Source: DASQWP01 sp050697555 (lineage in GTDB: Bacteria > Actinomycetota > Thermoleophilia > Gaiellales > Gaiellaceae). Taken from it: a DNA stretch of 30,403 nt. The first letter of the stretch is position 1. Each line of letters opens with the position of its first letter. The stretch lies in NCBI GenBank assembly GCA_050697555.1, contig JBOHAD010000026.1:1-30403 (forward strand), read 5' to 3'. A program made the translations under genes and the position numbers. Below the pieces are notes generated by a model, which saw only the letters and a program-made list of their open reading frames with translations, was not told where the DNA came from and made no database searches. Positions 15,643 through 23,060 of this stretch are shown here, piece after piece.

Positions 15643-17031
15643 GTGCCTTACGACGCCGCAGCGTTTGAGCGCCTAGCTGGCCCCCGAGCAGGATCGCCCG
15701 ACCCCTCCGACCACCGGTCGGACTTTGCTCACGATCGCGACAGAATCCTGTACTCCTCGGCGTTTCGCCGAATGGCTGGGAAGTCCCAAGTCGTTTCCGT
15801 CGAGGAACTGGGTCTCTACCACACGCGACTCACGCACTCACTCAAGGTCTCCCAACTCGGTCGACGGCTGGCCGAACGGCTGCAGCAGATGTACCTCGAG
15901 CGGAGGACGCGACGCCCGCCGAGAACGGAGATCCTGCCAGCCGACCCGGACCTCATCGAGGCAGCGTGTCTCGCCCACGACATCGGTCATGCGCCTTTCG
16001 GTCACGTGGGCGAGGCGGTCTTGCTTGAAGAGTTCGATAGGAAGCTTCGAAGAAGAATCACTCGCCGCATCTCGGAAGCAAGGCTGAAGGAGGTCGGTGG
16101 GTTCGAGGGCAATGCTCAAACGTTCCGAATCCTGACTTACCTTGCGGCGAGAAGGCCACTGGCGCCACGATGCGGACTGAACCTAACGAGGGCAACCGTC
16201 GACGCCACGATCAAGTATCCGCGACTCCGCGTCCACGGCGGTCGATTCTTTACCAAGTGGGGCGCTATCAAGCTCGACGAGGAGCGGTTCCGGTGGGCAA
16301 GAGACACTGCCTCGTTGGGAAGCGATGCAAGCCTCTGCTTCGAAGCGCAGGTAATGGACTGGTGCGACGACGTGACGTTCGCGGTCCACGACATCGTCGA
16401 CTTTTATCGTGGGGGCCACATCCCGCTTGAACGCCTATTTGTCCTGGGTGGCAGCGGCACGAAGCGAACGCTTTCGGAAGACGCCCGGACGTTCCTTAGG
16501 AACACGGCCGCCAAGCGAGGATGGGACCTCAACGAAGTCGAGGACGCATGGCGTGAGCTGGCTCCCATGGCTGAGGTCTATGAGCCCTGGCAGGCGACGC
16601 TTTCGATCAAGGCAGCGACGCAGGTGATCACGTCGCAGCTCATCACCTACCTCGTGGCGGGAATCGACTACGACGGATCGGCGCCCTGTCGGTACGACGC
16701 AAGGTTCCTCGTCGACAAGGACCCCAACATGGCGAAACGAAAGCGGCTGGTCTGCGACCTGCTCAAAGAGCTTCTGTGGTTTTACGTGATTGACAGGCCG
16801 GCGATGGCGAGCCAGCAGCACGGACAGGCGCGTATGGTGCGAGACCTTCTTTCAGTCGTCTATGCGAACGCCGACGAGCTTCTCCCGCCTGACAGACAGC
16901 AGGACCTAGAGGAACATGGTGACACAGCGACGGACTACGTGGCTTCGCTCACCGAGCGGGACGCCGAAATTCTCTTCCACCGGCTCACTGGCGTGAGGCT
17001 CGGAGCTCTAACGGACGTCCTCCACACGTAG
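15643..17031 (+). CDS. dgt: dGTPase-family HD triphosphohydrolase
   Basis: A 462-residue soluble enzyme of the Dgt family, which cuts dNTPs to deoxynucleoside and triphosphate. The signature is complete: TRLTHSLKVSQLGR with His65, the metal pair His112-Asp113 in AHDIGHAPFGH, FEGNAQTFRIL at about 154-164, and the late metal Asp in WCDDVTF (242 or 243). Length matches the family. It starts at GTG, without a strong ribosome site. In defence islands such enzymes can starve phage of dNTPs; the flanking regulators and neighbouring restriction genes make that plausible here but not shown. A housekeeping role is less likely given its place inside the element. Confidence 0.88.
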   Translation: MPYDAAAFERLAGPRAGSPDPSDHRSDFAHDRDRILYSSAFRRMAGKSQVVSVEELGLYHTRLTHSLKVSQLGRRLAERLQQMYLERRTRRPPRTEILPADPDLIEAACLAHDIGHAPFGHVGEAVLLEEFDRKLRRRITRRISEARLKEVGGFEGNAQTFRILTYLAARRPLAPRCGLNLTRATVDATIKYPRLRVHGGRFFTKWGAIKLDEERFRWARDTASLGSDASLCFEAQVMDWCDDVTFAVHDIVDFYRGGHIPLERLFVLGGSGTKRTLSEDARTFLRNTAAKRGWDLNEVEDAWRELAPMAEVYEPWQATLSIKAATQVITSQLITYLVAGIDYDGSAPCRYDARFLVDKDPNMAKRKRLVCDLLKELLWFYVIDRPAMASQQHGQARMVRDLLSVVYANADELLPPDRQQDLEEHGDTATDYVASLTERDAEILFHRLTGVRLGALTDVLHT

Positions 17032-17037
17032 AGGCCG

Positions 17038-17063
17038 GGCGGCCGTGGAGATCCACGCCGGCC
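17038..17063 (+). terminator. Candidate stem-loop after dgt
   Basis: GGCGGCCGTGGA pairs with TCCACGCCGGCC in 10 of 12 positions, starting 7 bases after the dgt stop. It lacks a T-run, so it is only a probable transcript end. Confidence 0.35.
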
Positions 17064-17089
17064 GTCACGTCGCTCGCATCGAGCGCGGA

Positions 17090-17110
17090 CTTGTTGACCC
17101 CATGTTGACC
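17090..17110 (+). promoter_or_regulatory. Candidate integrase arm-type site, right
   Basis: This is the second copy of the 21-base unit with two GTTGACC boxes, matching 6965-6985 at 18 positions in the same orientation. It lies 92 bases inside the right core repeat, nearly the same distance as on the left. Confidence 0.5.
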
Positions 17111-17172
17111 CTGTCCGTGCGTCCACTCTTCCAGTTCGCAACGAAAGGCCAAGGCTACGGGGCTTTCGAAGA

Positions 17173-17245
17173 TGGGCCGTGCAGGGATCGAACCTGCGAC
17201 CTTGGGATTAAGAGTCCCCTGCTCTACCAGCTGAGCTAACGGCCC
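17173..17245 (-). tRNA. tRNA-Lys (anticodon CTT), attR site of the island
   Basis: The 73-base cloverleaf is complete: acceptor GGGCCGT/ACGGCCC, D-arm GCTC/GAGC, anticodon loop CTCTTAA, T-arm GCAGG/CCTGC, discriminator A. CCA is not encoded. The outermost anticodon-stem pair is G-A. Its 3' half faces the island and differs from the severed host fragment in the T-stem and variable loop, so this half was probably supplied by the element. Confidence 0.95.
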
Positions 17246-17277
17246 GCGGAGGGGCCATTGTAGCCGCGGCCCTCCGC
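17246..17277 (-). terminator. Candidate stem-loop between small ORF and tRNA
   Basis: GCGGAGGGGCC and GGCCCTCCGC form a 10-base stem with one bulged G, overlapping the stop of the small minus-strand gene and ending next to the tRNA 5' end. No T-run follows. Confidence 0.35.
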
Positions 17278-17381
17278 TAGGCCCGCTGAGCCCGGCGAGA
17301 GCCGTACCAGGCGGCGCTCTTGCCGGCGCGGTAGCACGCGGAGAGGAGATCGAACCCGCCGAGGAGGAGCTTGCGCGTCAT
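17277..17381 (-). CDS. Possible 34-residue basic protein
   Basis: The frame encodes a 34-residue peptide starting MTRKLLLGGFDLLSACYRAG, rich in Lys/Arg with a short hydrophobic patch. Third codon positions are almost all G or C, as in real genes of this genome. No ribosome site is visible. It lies between tRNA-Lys and the divergent nucleotide-sugar operon. It is not a recognised family, and with its size a chance frame cannot be excluded. Confidence 0.4.
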   Translation of the reverse strand: MTRKLLLGGFDLLSACYRAGKSAAWYGSRRAQRA

Positions 17382-17405
17382 GGTTCGGCTACATTCGCCC
17401 CCGGC

Positions 17406-18470
17406 TTGCGAATCCTTTCCGTCGTCGGCAACCGGCCGCAGTTCATCAAGTCGGCTCCCCTCTCCGTCGCGCTGCGAAACGCAGGCGTAGACGAGATCAC
17501 GCTCCACACGGGCCAGCACTACGACCCCGAGCTCTCGGCGGTCTTCTTCGAGGAGCTCCAGCTCGACCCGCCCGCCTATCGGCTCGAGAGCGGGTCGGGC
17601 ACGCACGCGGAGCAGACCGCGCGCATGCTCCCGGGGATCGAGCGCGCCGTGCTCGAGGAGCGGCCGGACACGGTCCTCGTGTACGGGGACACAAACTCGA
17701 CCCTCGCCGGCGCTCTCGCGGCAGTGAAGCAGCACGTCCCCGTCGCGCACGTCGAGGCGGGCCTGCGCTCCTTCGACCGGGAGATGCCCGAGGAGCTGAA
17801 CCGCCTGGTAGTCGACCGCGTGTCGGCGCTCCTCCTCTGCCCGACGGACGTTGCCGTCGCCAACCTCACCGCCGAGGGAATCACGGAGGGCGTCCACCAG
17901 GTCGGCGACGTCATGTACGACGCGAATCTCCAGCTCGCGCCCATCGCCCGCGAGCGCTCGCAGGCGCTCGCCGAGGCCGGCGTCGAGCCCGGCCGCTACC
18001 TCGTTCTCACCCTGCACCGGGAGGGGAACACACGGCCGGAAGCGCTCGCGAGCGTCGCCGAGGCTCTGGCGCACGTCGACGAACCCGTCGTCTTCCCGGC
18101 CCACCCGAGGACGACGGCCGCGCTCGCCGCCGCCGGGATCTCGCTCGACTCGCGCGTGCGCACGACGCCGCCGGTCGGCTACCTCGACTTCGCCGCGCTC
18201 GCGTCGCAGGCACGCGTCGTCCTCACGGACTCCGGAGGCGTGCAGAAGGAGGCCTACTGGTACGGCGTCCCCTGCGTCACGCTGCGAACCACGAGCGAGT
18301 GGGTGGAGACGCTCGAGACGGGCTGGAACCGCCTCGTCGGGACGGATCCCGACCTGATCGTCCAGGCGGTCCAGGAGGCGCGCCCACAGGCCGATCGGCC
18401 GGTCCTGTACGGCGATGGCCACGCCTCCGAGAGGATCGCGGATCTCCTTTGTACGATGAGGCGCGGATGA
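17406..18470 (+). CDS. wbpI: Non-hydrolysing UDP-sugar 2-epimerase, WbpI type
   Basis: A 354-residue cytoplasmic enzyme from a TTG start. The N-terminus VVGNRPQFIK and the C-terminal TDSGGVQKEAYWYGVPC followed by EWVETLETGWN are features of the WbpI group, which inverts C2 of UDP-GlcNAc(3NAc)A. In WecB (UDP-GlcNAc) those blocks read differently. HVEAGLRS and the catalytic acid region REMPEELNR are intact. It is the first gene of a four-gene operon whose next members match WbpA, WbpB and WbpD, which supports the uronic-acid pathway. A plain WecB role cannot be fully excluded. The stop overlaps the next start (ATGA). Confidence 0.85.
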   Translation: MRILSVVGNRPQFIKSAPLSVALRNAGVDEITLHTGQHYDPELSAVFFEELQLDPPAYRLESGSGTHAEQTARMLPGIERAVLEERPDTVLVYGDTNSTLAGALAAVKQHVPVAHVEAGLRSFDREMPEELNRLVVDRVSALLLCPTDVAVANLTAEGITEGVHQVGDVMYDANLQLAPIARERSQALAEAGVEPGRYLVLTLHREGNTRPEALASVAEALAHVDEPVVFPAHPRTTAALAAAGISLDSRVRTTPPVGYLDFAALASQARVVLTDSGGVQKEAYWYGVPCVTLRTTSEWVETLETGWNRLVGTDPDLIVQAVQEARPQADRPVLYGDGHASERIADLLCTMRRG

Positions 18471-19729
18471 AGCGCGAGATCGCCATCGTCGGGGCGGGCT
18501 ACGTCGGCGTGCCCCTCGCACACGTCTTCGCCGAAGCCGGGCAGGGCGTGGTCCTGCTCGACGTCGACGCCGGGCGCGTGGACGCGATCAACCGGGGGGA
18601 GAGCTACGTCGAGGACGTCCCCTCCGAGAGCCTTCGCGGGCTCGTCGAGGCCGGTCTGCTCGGGGCGACGACGGACTACGACGCGATGCGAGAGACGGAC
18701 GCGGTCCTCATCGCCCTGCCCACGCCCCTCTCGCCGAACCGCGAGCCGGACCTCTCGATCGTCCTCGGCGCCGTGCGCAAGGTCGCCGAGCGGCTGCGAG
18801 CCGGCCACCTCGTCGTGCTCGAGTCGACCACCTATCCCGGCACGACGCGCGAGGACGTGCTCCCGATCCTCTCGGAGTCCGGGCTGGAGGTCGGCAAGGA
18901 CTTCCACCTCGCGTTCTCGCCCGAACGCGTCGATCCGGGCCGTACGGACTGGACGACGAAGACGACCCCCAAGATCGTCGGCGGCCTCACCCCGGCCTGC
19001 ACCGAGCGCGCGGTCGAGCTCTACCGCGCGCTCGACACGGTCATTCCCGTCTCCTCTCCGGAGGCGGCCGAGCTGACCAAGCTGCTCGAGAACATCTTCC
19101 GGTCCGTCAACATCGCGCTCGTCAACGAGCTCGCGCAGCTCTGCGACCGCATGCACGTCGACGTGTGGGAGGTGGTCGACGCCGCCGCGACGAAGCCGTT
19201 CGGCTTCATGAGCTTCAAGCCCGGTCCCGGCCTCGGCGGTCACTGCCTCCCCGTCGACCCCTTCTACCTCTCGTGGAAGGCGCGCGAGTACGACTTCTAC
19301 ACGGAGTTCATCGAGCTCGCCGGGAAGATCAACGAGAACATGCCCTACTTCTGTCTCGAGAAGATCACGCGCGCTCTCAACTCGGACGAGAAGTCGGTCA
19401 AGGGGAGCAAGATCCACCTCGTCGGCGTCGCCTACAAGGCCGACGTCGCCGACCTGCGCGAGTCGCCTGCCCTGAAGCTGATGGAGCTCCTCCGCGAGGA
19501 GGGCGCGGACGTCTCCTACCACGATCCGCACGTCGCCGAGCTGCCCGCCCACGGGCTCAGCTCCCAGGAGCTCGACGGCGCGGTCGACGCGGCCGACTGC
19601 GTTGCGATCGTGACGGCGCACACCGGCATCGACTACGAGGCCCTGGCCGACCGGGCGCGCCTCGTCGTCGACTTCCGCAACGCGACGGGGCCGAACGGCT
19701 CGCTCAACGGCCGCGTATGGAAGTTGTAG
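18467..19729 (+). CDS. wbpA: UDP-GlcNAc 6-dehydrogenase, WbpA type
   Basis: A 420-residue NAD-dependent nucleotide-sugar dehydrogenase. It has the N-terminal Rossmann motif GAGYVGVPLA (about 9-18), the central ELTKLLENIFRSVNIALVNE helix, and the catalytic Cys in GPGLGGHCLPVDPFYLSW. The C-terminal UDP-binding domain has GVAYKADVADLRESPA. The FMSFKPGPGLGGHCLPVDP form is that of WbpA/WecC enzymes, which oxidise C6 of UDP-GlcNAc or UDP-ManNAc to a uronic acid. It starts within the previous stop (ATGA) and overlaps the next gene by 13 bases. The following WbpB- and WbpD-like genes favour UDP-GlcNAc as substrate. Confidence 0.88.
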   Translation: MKREIAIVGAGYVGVPLAHVFAEAGQGVVLLDVDAGRVDAINRGESYVEDVPSESLRGLVEAGLLGATTDYDAMRETDAVLIALPTPLSPNREPDLSIVLGAVRKVAERLRAGHLVVLESTTYPGTTREDVLPILSESGLEVGKDFHLAFSPERVDPGRTDWTTKTTPKIVGGLTPACTERAVELYRALDTVIPVSSPEAAELTKLLENIFRSVNIALVNELAQLCDRMHVDVWEVVDAAATKPFGFMSFKPGPGLGGHCLPVDPFYLSWKAREYDFYTEFIELAGKINENMPYFCLEKITRALNSDEKSVKGSKIHLVGVAYKADVADLRESPALKLMELLREEGADVSYHDPHVAELPAHGLSSQELDGAVDAADCVAIVTAHTGIDYEALADRARLVVDFRNATGPNGSLNGRVWKL

Positions 19730-20721
19730 CGGTAGATCCGCTCAATCTCGGGCTGGCCGGGCTCGGCTACTGGGGCCCGAACCTCGCCCGCAACTTCGAC
19801 GATCTCCCGGGCGCGCACCTCGCCTGGCTCGCCGACCGCGACGAAGCCCGCCTCGAGCGCTACGCCGGCCGCTATCCGCAGGCCCGTACGACCACGCGCT
19901 TCGAGGACCTGCTCGCGGACAAGAGTCTCGACGCGGTCGTGATCGCCACGCCGGTGGTCACGCACCACGAGCTCACCCGGCAGGCCCTCCGCGCCGGCAA
20001 GCACGTCTTCGTCGAGAAGCCGCTCGCGCTCTCGGCCGAAGGGGCCGAGGAGCTCGTCGCCCTAGCGGAGGAGCGAGGGCTCGTCCTCATGCCAGGGCAT
20101 CTCCTCCTCTATCACCCCGCCGTGACCGAGCTGACGGCGCTCGTCGAATCGGGCGAGCTCGGCCGCATCCTCTACGTGTACGGGAACCGTCAGAACCTCG
20201 GCCAGATCCGCCGGGACGAGAACGCGCTCTGGAGCCTCGGGGCGCACGACCTCTCGGTCATCCTCCATCTCGTCGGCGAGGAGCCGGTCGAGTGCTGGGC
20301 CCGCGGCGAGTCCTTCCTCAACGAGGCGATCGAGGACGTCGTCTTCTGCTACCTGCGCTTCGAAAGCGGGATCGTCGCGCACATGCACCTCTCCTGGCTC
20401 GATCCTCACAAGATGCGGCGGATGACCGTCGTCGGCGACCGCAAGATGGCGGTCTTCGACGACATGGAGCTCGAGCGCAAGGTGACCGTCTACGACAAGG
20501 GGACGGAGCAGCGCACGGACACGTACGGGGAGTGGGTGACGCGGACGGGCGACATCTCCATCCCGAAGATCCCGAACGACGAGCCCCTCCGCCTCGAATG
20601 CGAGCGCTTTCTCGCACTCCTGCGGGGAGAAGGAGACCGGTTGGGAGCGGCGCGCGCGGGCGTGGCCGTGGTGCGCGCGCTCGAGCAGCTTCAGGCTTCG
20701 CTCGAGCGGGAGCGCGTGTGA
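19717..20721 (+). CDS. wbpB: Gfo/Idh/MocA oxidoreductase, WbpB type
   Basis: A 334-residue NAD-dependent sugar oxidoreductase. It has the nucleotide-binding motif GLAGLGYWGPNLARNF near the N-terminus, the family signature GKHVFVEKPLALS (about 88-100), and a C-terminal substrate domain with WSLGAHDLSVILHL. In the WbpB pathway it oxidises C3 of UDP-GlcNAcA so that WbpE can add an amino group. Position between WbpA- and WbpD-like genes supports this. The ATG at 19717 overlaps the previous gene by 13 bases and is the only good start. It ends overlapping the next gene (GTGTGA). Confidence 0.82.
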   Translation: MEVVAVDPLNLGLAGLGYWGPNLARNFDDLPGAHLAWLADRDEARLERYAGRYPQARTTTRFEDLLADKSLDAVVIATPVVTHHELTRQALRAGKHVFVEKPLALSAEGAEELVALAEERGLVLMPGHLLLYHPAVTELTALVESGELGRILYVYGNRQNLGQIRRDENALWSLGAHDLSVILHLVGEEPVECWARGESFLNEAIEDVVFCYLRFESGIVAHMHLSWLDPHKMRRMTVVGDRKMAVFDDMELERKVTVYDKGTEQRTDTYGEWVTRTGDISIPKIPNDEPLRLECERFLALLRGEGDRLGAARAGVAVVRALEQLQASLERERV

Positions 20722-21359
20722 TAGCTCCTTCCGCGGTCGTCTACGCGGGCACCGAGATCGGGGAGGGCGTCGTCATCGAGGACCACGCCGTCGTCGGCAA
20801 GCAACCATCCCTGGGGCGCCGCTCGACAGTGACGCGCGACGAGCAGCCTCCGCTCGTGATCGGGGCCGGAACTCGGATCCTCGCGGGGGCCGTCGTCTTC
20901 GCGGGCAGCCGGCTCGGACGCTGCGTCATCGTCGGCGACCAGGCGTGCGTCCGCGAGCGCTGCGAGCTCGGAGACGATGTCGTCGTCGGCCGGGGCTCGC
21001 TCGTCGAGAACGACACGACGGTGGGAGCGCGCACCCGGATTCAGGCCAACGCGTACGTGACGGCCTACTCACAGGTGGAGGAGGACGTCTTCATCGCCCC
21101 GTGCGTCGTCACGACCAATGACAATCTCATGGGCCGAACGGAGCGCCGGCTGGAGGTCATGCGCGGCCCGACGATCCGGCGCGGCGCGCGCATCGGGGGC
21201 GGCGCCGTTCTCCTGCCTGGGATCGAGGTAGGCGAGGAGGCGTTCGTCGGCGCCGGCGCGGTCGTGCTGCGGGACGTGCCGCCCCGGGCGGTCGTCGTCG
21301 GCAACCCGGCCCGGCAGATCCGCGAGGTTCCCGCCGAGGAGCTCTTGAACCAAGGCTAG
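20718..21359 (+). CDS. wbpD: Hexapeptide-repeat N-acetyltransferase, WbpD type
   Basis: A 213-residue left-handed beta-helix acyltransferase, from a GTG start overlapping the previous stop. Repeats of the form [VI]-G-x-x-x-x run almost throughout (IGEGVVIEDHAVVGK, IGAGTRILAGAVVFAG, VGARTRIQANAYV). A catalytic-loop segment around APCVVTTNDN matches the WbpD group, which acetylates the 3-amino group of UDP-GlcNAc3NA. The C-terminus carries the typical VGNPARQIR. The last base triplet CTAG is shared with the stop of the convergent SpoIID-like gene. It would complete the sugar once an aminotransferase has acted, but no such gene is in the window. Confidence 0.82.
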   Translation: MIAPSAVVYAGTEIGEGVVIEDHAVVGKQPSLGRRSTVTRDEQPPLVIGAGTRILAGAVVFAGSRLGRCVIVGDQACVRERCELGDDVVVGRGSLVENDTTVGARTRIQANAYVTAYSQVEEDVFIAPCVVTTNDNLMGRTERRLEVMRGPTIRRGARIGGGAVLLPGIEVGEEAFVGAGAVVLRDVPPRAVVVGNPARQIREVPAEELLNQG

Positions 21360-22936
21360 GCGGCGACCTTGATCGCCGGGCTCGCCCCGCCGACCAGGCC
21401 GTTGCCCGGCGCGGCGAAGGCCCTGTAGGTGCCGTGACTGACGTGGAGGCCCGCCCGCCAGGTGCCGTCCGCCTTCACGGTCGCATTCGCCACGGTCTTC
21501 CACGAGACCTTCACGAGCTTCTGCACCGAGACCGTCGTGCCAGCGCGCTTCGGTCCCATCGTCCCCCTGAGCGAGCGGGTCCGCACGGTCGTGATCCGCA
21601 GACGGGGCTGCACCTTGATCCGAACCGTCGTGCCGAAGGCGGGCGGCCCGAGGCGATACCAAGTCGTGACCCTCGGACGAATCCTCAGGCCCAGGGGGCC
21701 GTTCGCGGAGCGCAACGTCGTCCAGCCGCCGCCGGCCCGCCTGCGCTGGAGGGTGGAGTTGCCGACGTTGCGGACGAGCCCCGACACGGTGGAGCGCTGT
21801 CGCCATTCGAGACGCGAGCGCGCTGGCGTGAGACGCAGCACGCCGAGCCAGAAGCGGTTCGACTTGAGGCCCATGCGCCAGCGCAGGCTGTCGCCGCCGG
21901 GCGCAGGCGTCACCCACCCCGGCCCGGAGGCCTCGATGCTCTTCACCCGGTCGGAGGAGTCACGCCTGACCGTGGCGTCGTTGGGCGTCCGTGGAAGTGC
22001 GAGCTGGCTCCGGAGCTGAGCCGGGGTCCGGAAGACTCGCCAGAGCCGGTTCGGGTTCGCCGAATTCAGGTCGGCGCGGTCGGGGACGCTCTTTAGGTAG
22101 GAAACCGGCTTGGTCCAGATGTCCTCCGAATTGGCCGTCCGGCCGCCCGAGCTCGAGTGGAAGAAGGTTTGCGCGACGTTGCCAGCCCGGTCCACGACGA
22201 CCTCCCGCGCGGTCGCCGCCACGGCGGCGTCCGTGCGTGAGTCGCCGGGCAGTCCGCCGTAGACCTGGTGGCGCGTGTCGGGGCAGAAGGCGCCGCCGCA
22301 GGCTGAGCCGAGCCCATTCACGAGTCCGTAGAGGGCGTACGAGCGCGCCGCCACGGCCTGCGCCTGGAGCGCCGCGGGCGGCCAGGAGGCGGGCGACTCG
22401 CGCGGCACGACGCCCCGGAGGTACCCCTCCATGCGGAGGCGATTCACGGCGCGCAGCCGGCCGCTGCGGATGCTGACGACGAGCGTGCCGCTGTATGCCG
22501 TCGATCCAAGCCGGATTGGCGCGTTCCCGGGTGCGAACGTGGCCGGGCTCTCGAAGGTGCCCTCGATCCCGGTGACCTTGATCCGACTCCCGCGAATCCT
22601 CACTATCGCGCTTCCCGTCGGGTGCGACTCGTTCCTCGCCCCGGTGGAGACCCGAAACGCCGTACTCGGGCCGATCTGGAGCGACGTGCGCCCAGAGGCG
22701 AGCTCGACGCCGACCTTGGGATTGCCGCGCCGCTCCACGGACGTATTCCTGTAGTAGTGACCCAGGATCTGCCTGTAGCTGCTTCCGTTCTCGGCCATCC
22801 CAAGCGCCCCGTACTGGCTCATTCCAACGCCGTGGCCCCAGCCGCGCCCCTTCAGGACGAAGAGCGTGTCGGCACCCGCGCTCGGCGGAAGCGCGAGCAC
22901 GGCGGCGAGAACGGCGAGTGGGAGGAGGCGGCGCAT
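21356..22936 (-). CDS. Secreted SpoIID/LytB-like protein
   Basis: A 526-residue exported protein with a Sec signal peptide (residues 1-22, cleavage near SAGA-DT). The block GRGWGHGVGMSQYGALGMA, which ends Bacillus SpoIID, comes here directly after the signal peptide. The SpoIID core follows at about 150-300, with the catalytic-Glu motif VVPRESPASWPPAALQAQAVAARSY. SpoIID is a lytic transglycosylase for peptidoglycan; LytB relatives stimulate amidases. The C-terminal part (about 360-526) is basic, beta-rich and unidentified, perhaps a wall-binding repeat. No sporulation gene is nearby, so a growth or division role is more likely. It is divergent from the kinase gene. Confidence 0.85.
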   Translation of the reverse strand: MRRLLPLAVLAAVLALPPSAGADTLFVLKGRGWGHGVGMSQYGALGMAENGSSYRQILGHYYRNTSVERRGNPKVGVELASGRTSLQIGPSTAFRVSTGARNESHPTGSAIVRIRGSRIKVTGIEGTFESPATFAPGNAPIRLGSTAYSGTLVVSIRSGRLRAVNRLRMEGYLRGVVPRESPASWPPAALQAQAVAARSYALYGLVNGLGSACGGAFCPDTRHQVYGGLPGDSRTDAAVAATAREVVVDRAGNVAQTFFHSSSGGRTANSEDIWTKPVSYLKSVPDRADLNSANPNRLWRVFRTPAQLRSQLALPRTPNDATVRRDSSDRVKSIEASGPGWVTPAPGGDSLRWRMGLKSNRFWLGVLRLTPARSRLEWRQRSTVSGLVRNVGNSTLQRRRAGGGWTTLRSANGPLGLRIRPRVTTWYRLGPPAFGTTVRIKVQPRLRITTVRTRSLRGTMGPKRAGTTVSVQKLVKVSWKTVANATVKADGTWRAGLHVSHGTYRAFAAPGNGLVGGASPAIKVAA

Positions 22937-23060
22937 GCGGTCGGGACCCCTATCGGCACAGAAGGTAGCTGAGCGGAGTAAGAATTGCGTGAAGGGATCT
23001 TCGCGCTTCGAGGCCGGTTTCCGGCGTTTCGGCTCGCCTGCGCCCGGCTAAGCACCTCGT

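Larger units (their letters stand above)
6858..17215. mobile_element. tRNA-Lys-integrated defence island, no integrase found
   Basis: The element is bounded by the 13-base repeat TGGGATTAAGAGT at 6858-6870 and 17203-17215, in the same orientation. The intact tRNA-Lys lies at the right end and the severed 3' half at the left, which is the layout left by site-specific integration into a tRNA gene. The cargo is nine small to medium genes on both strands, most with defence-type domains. Codon use and base composition look less GC-biased than in the flanks. No tyrosine or serine recombinase, relaxase or phage structural gene is present. It may be an element mobilised in trans, or a decayed one. 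Confidence 0.85.
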
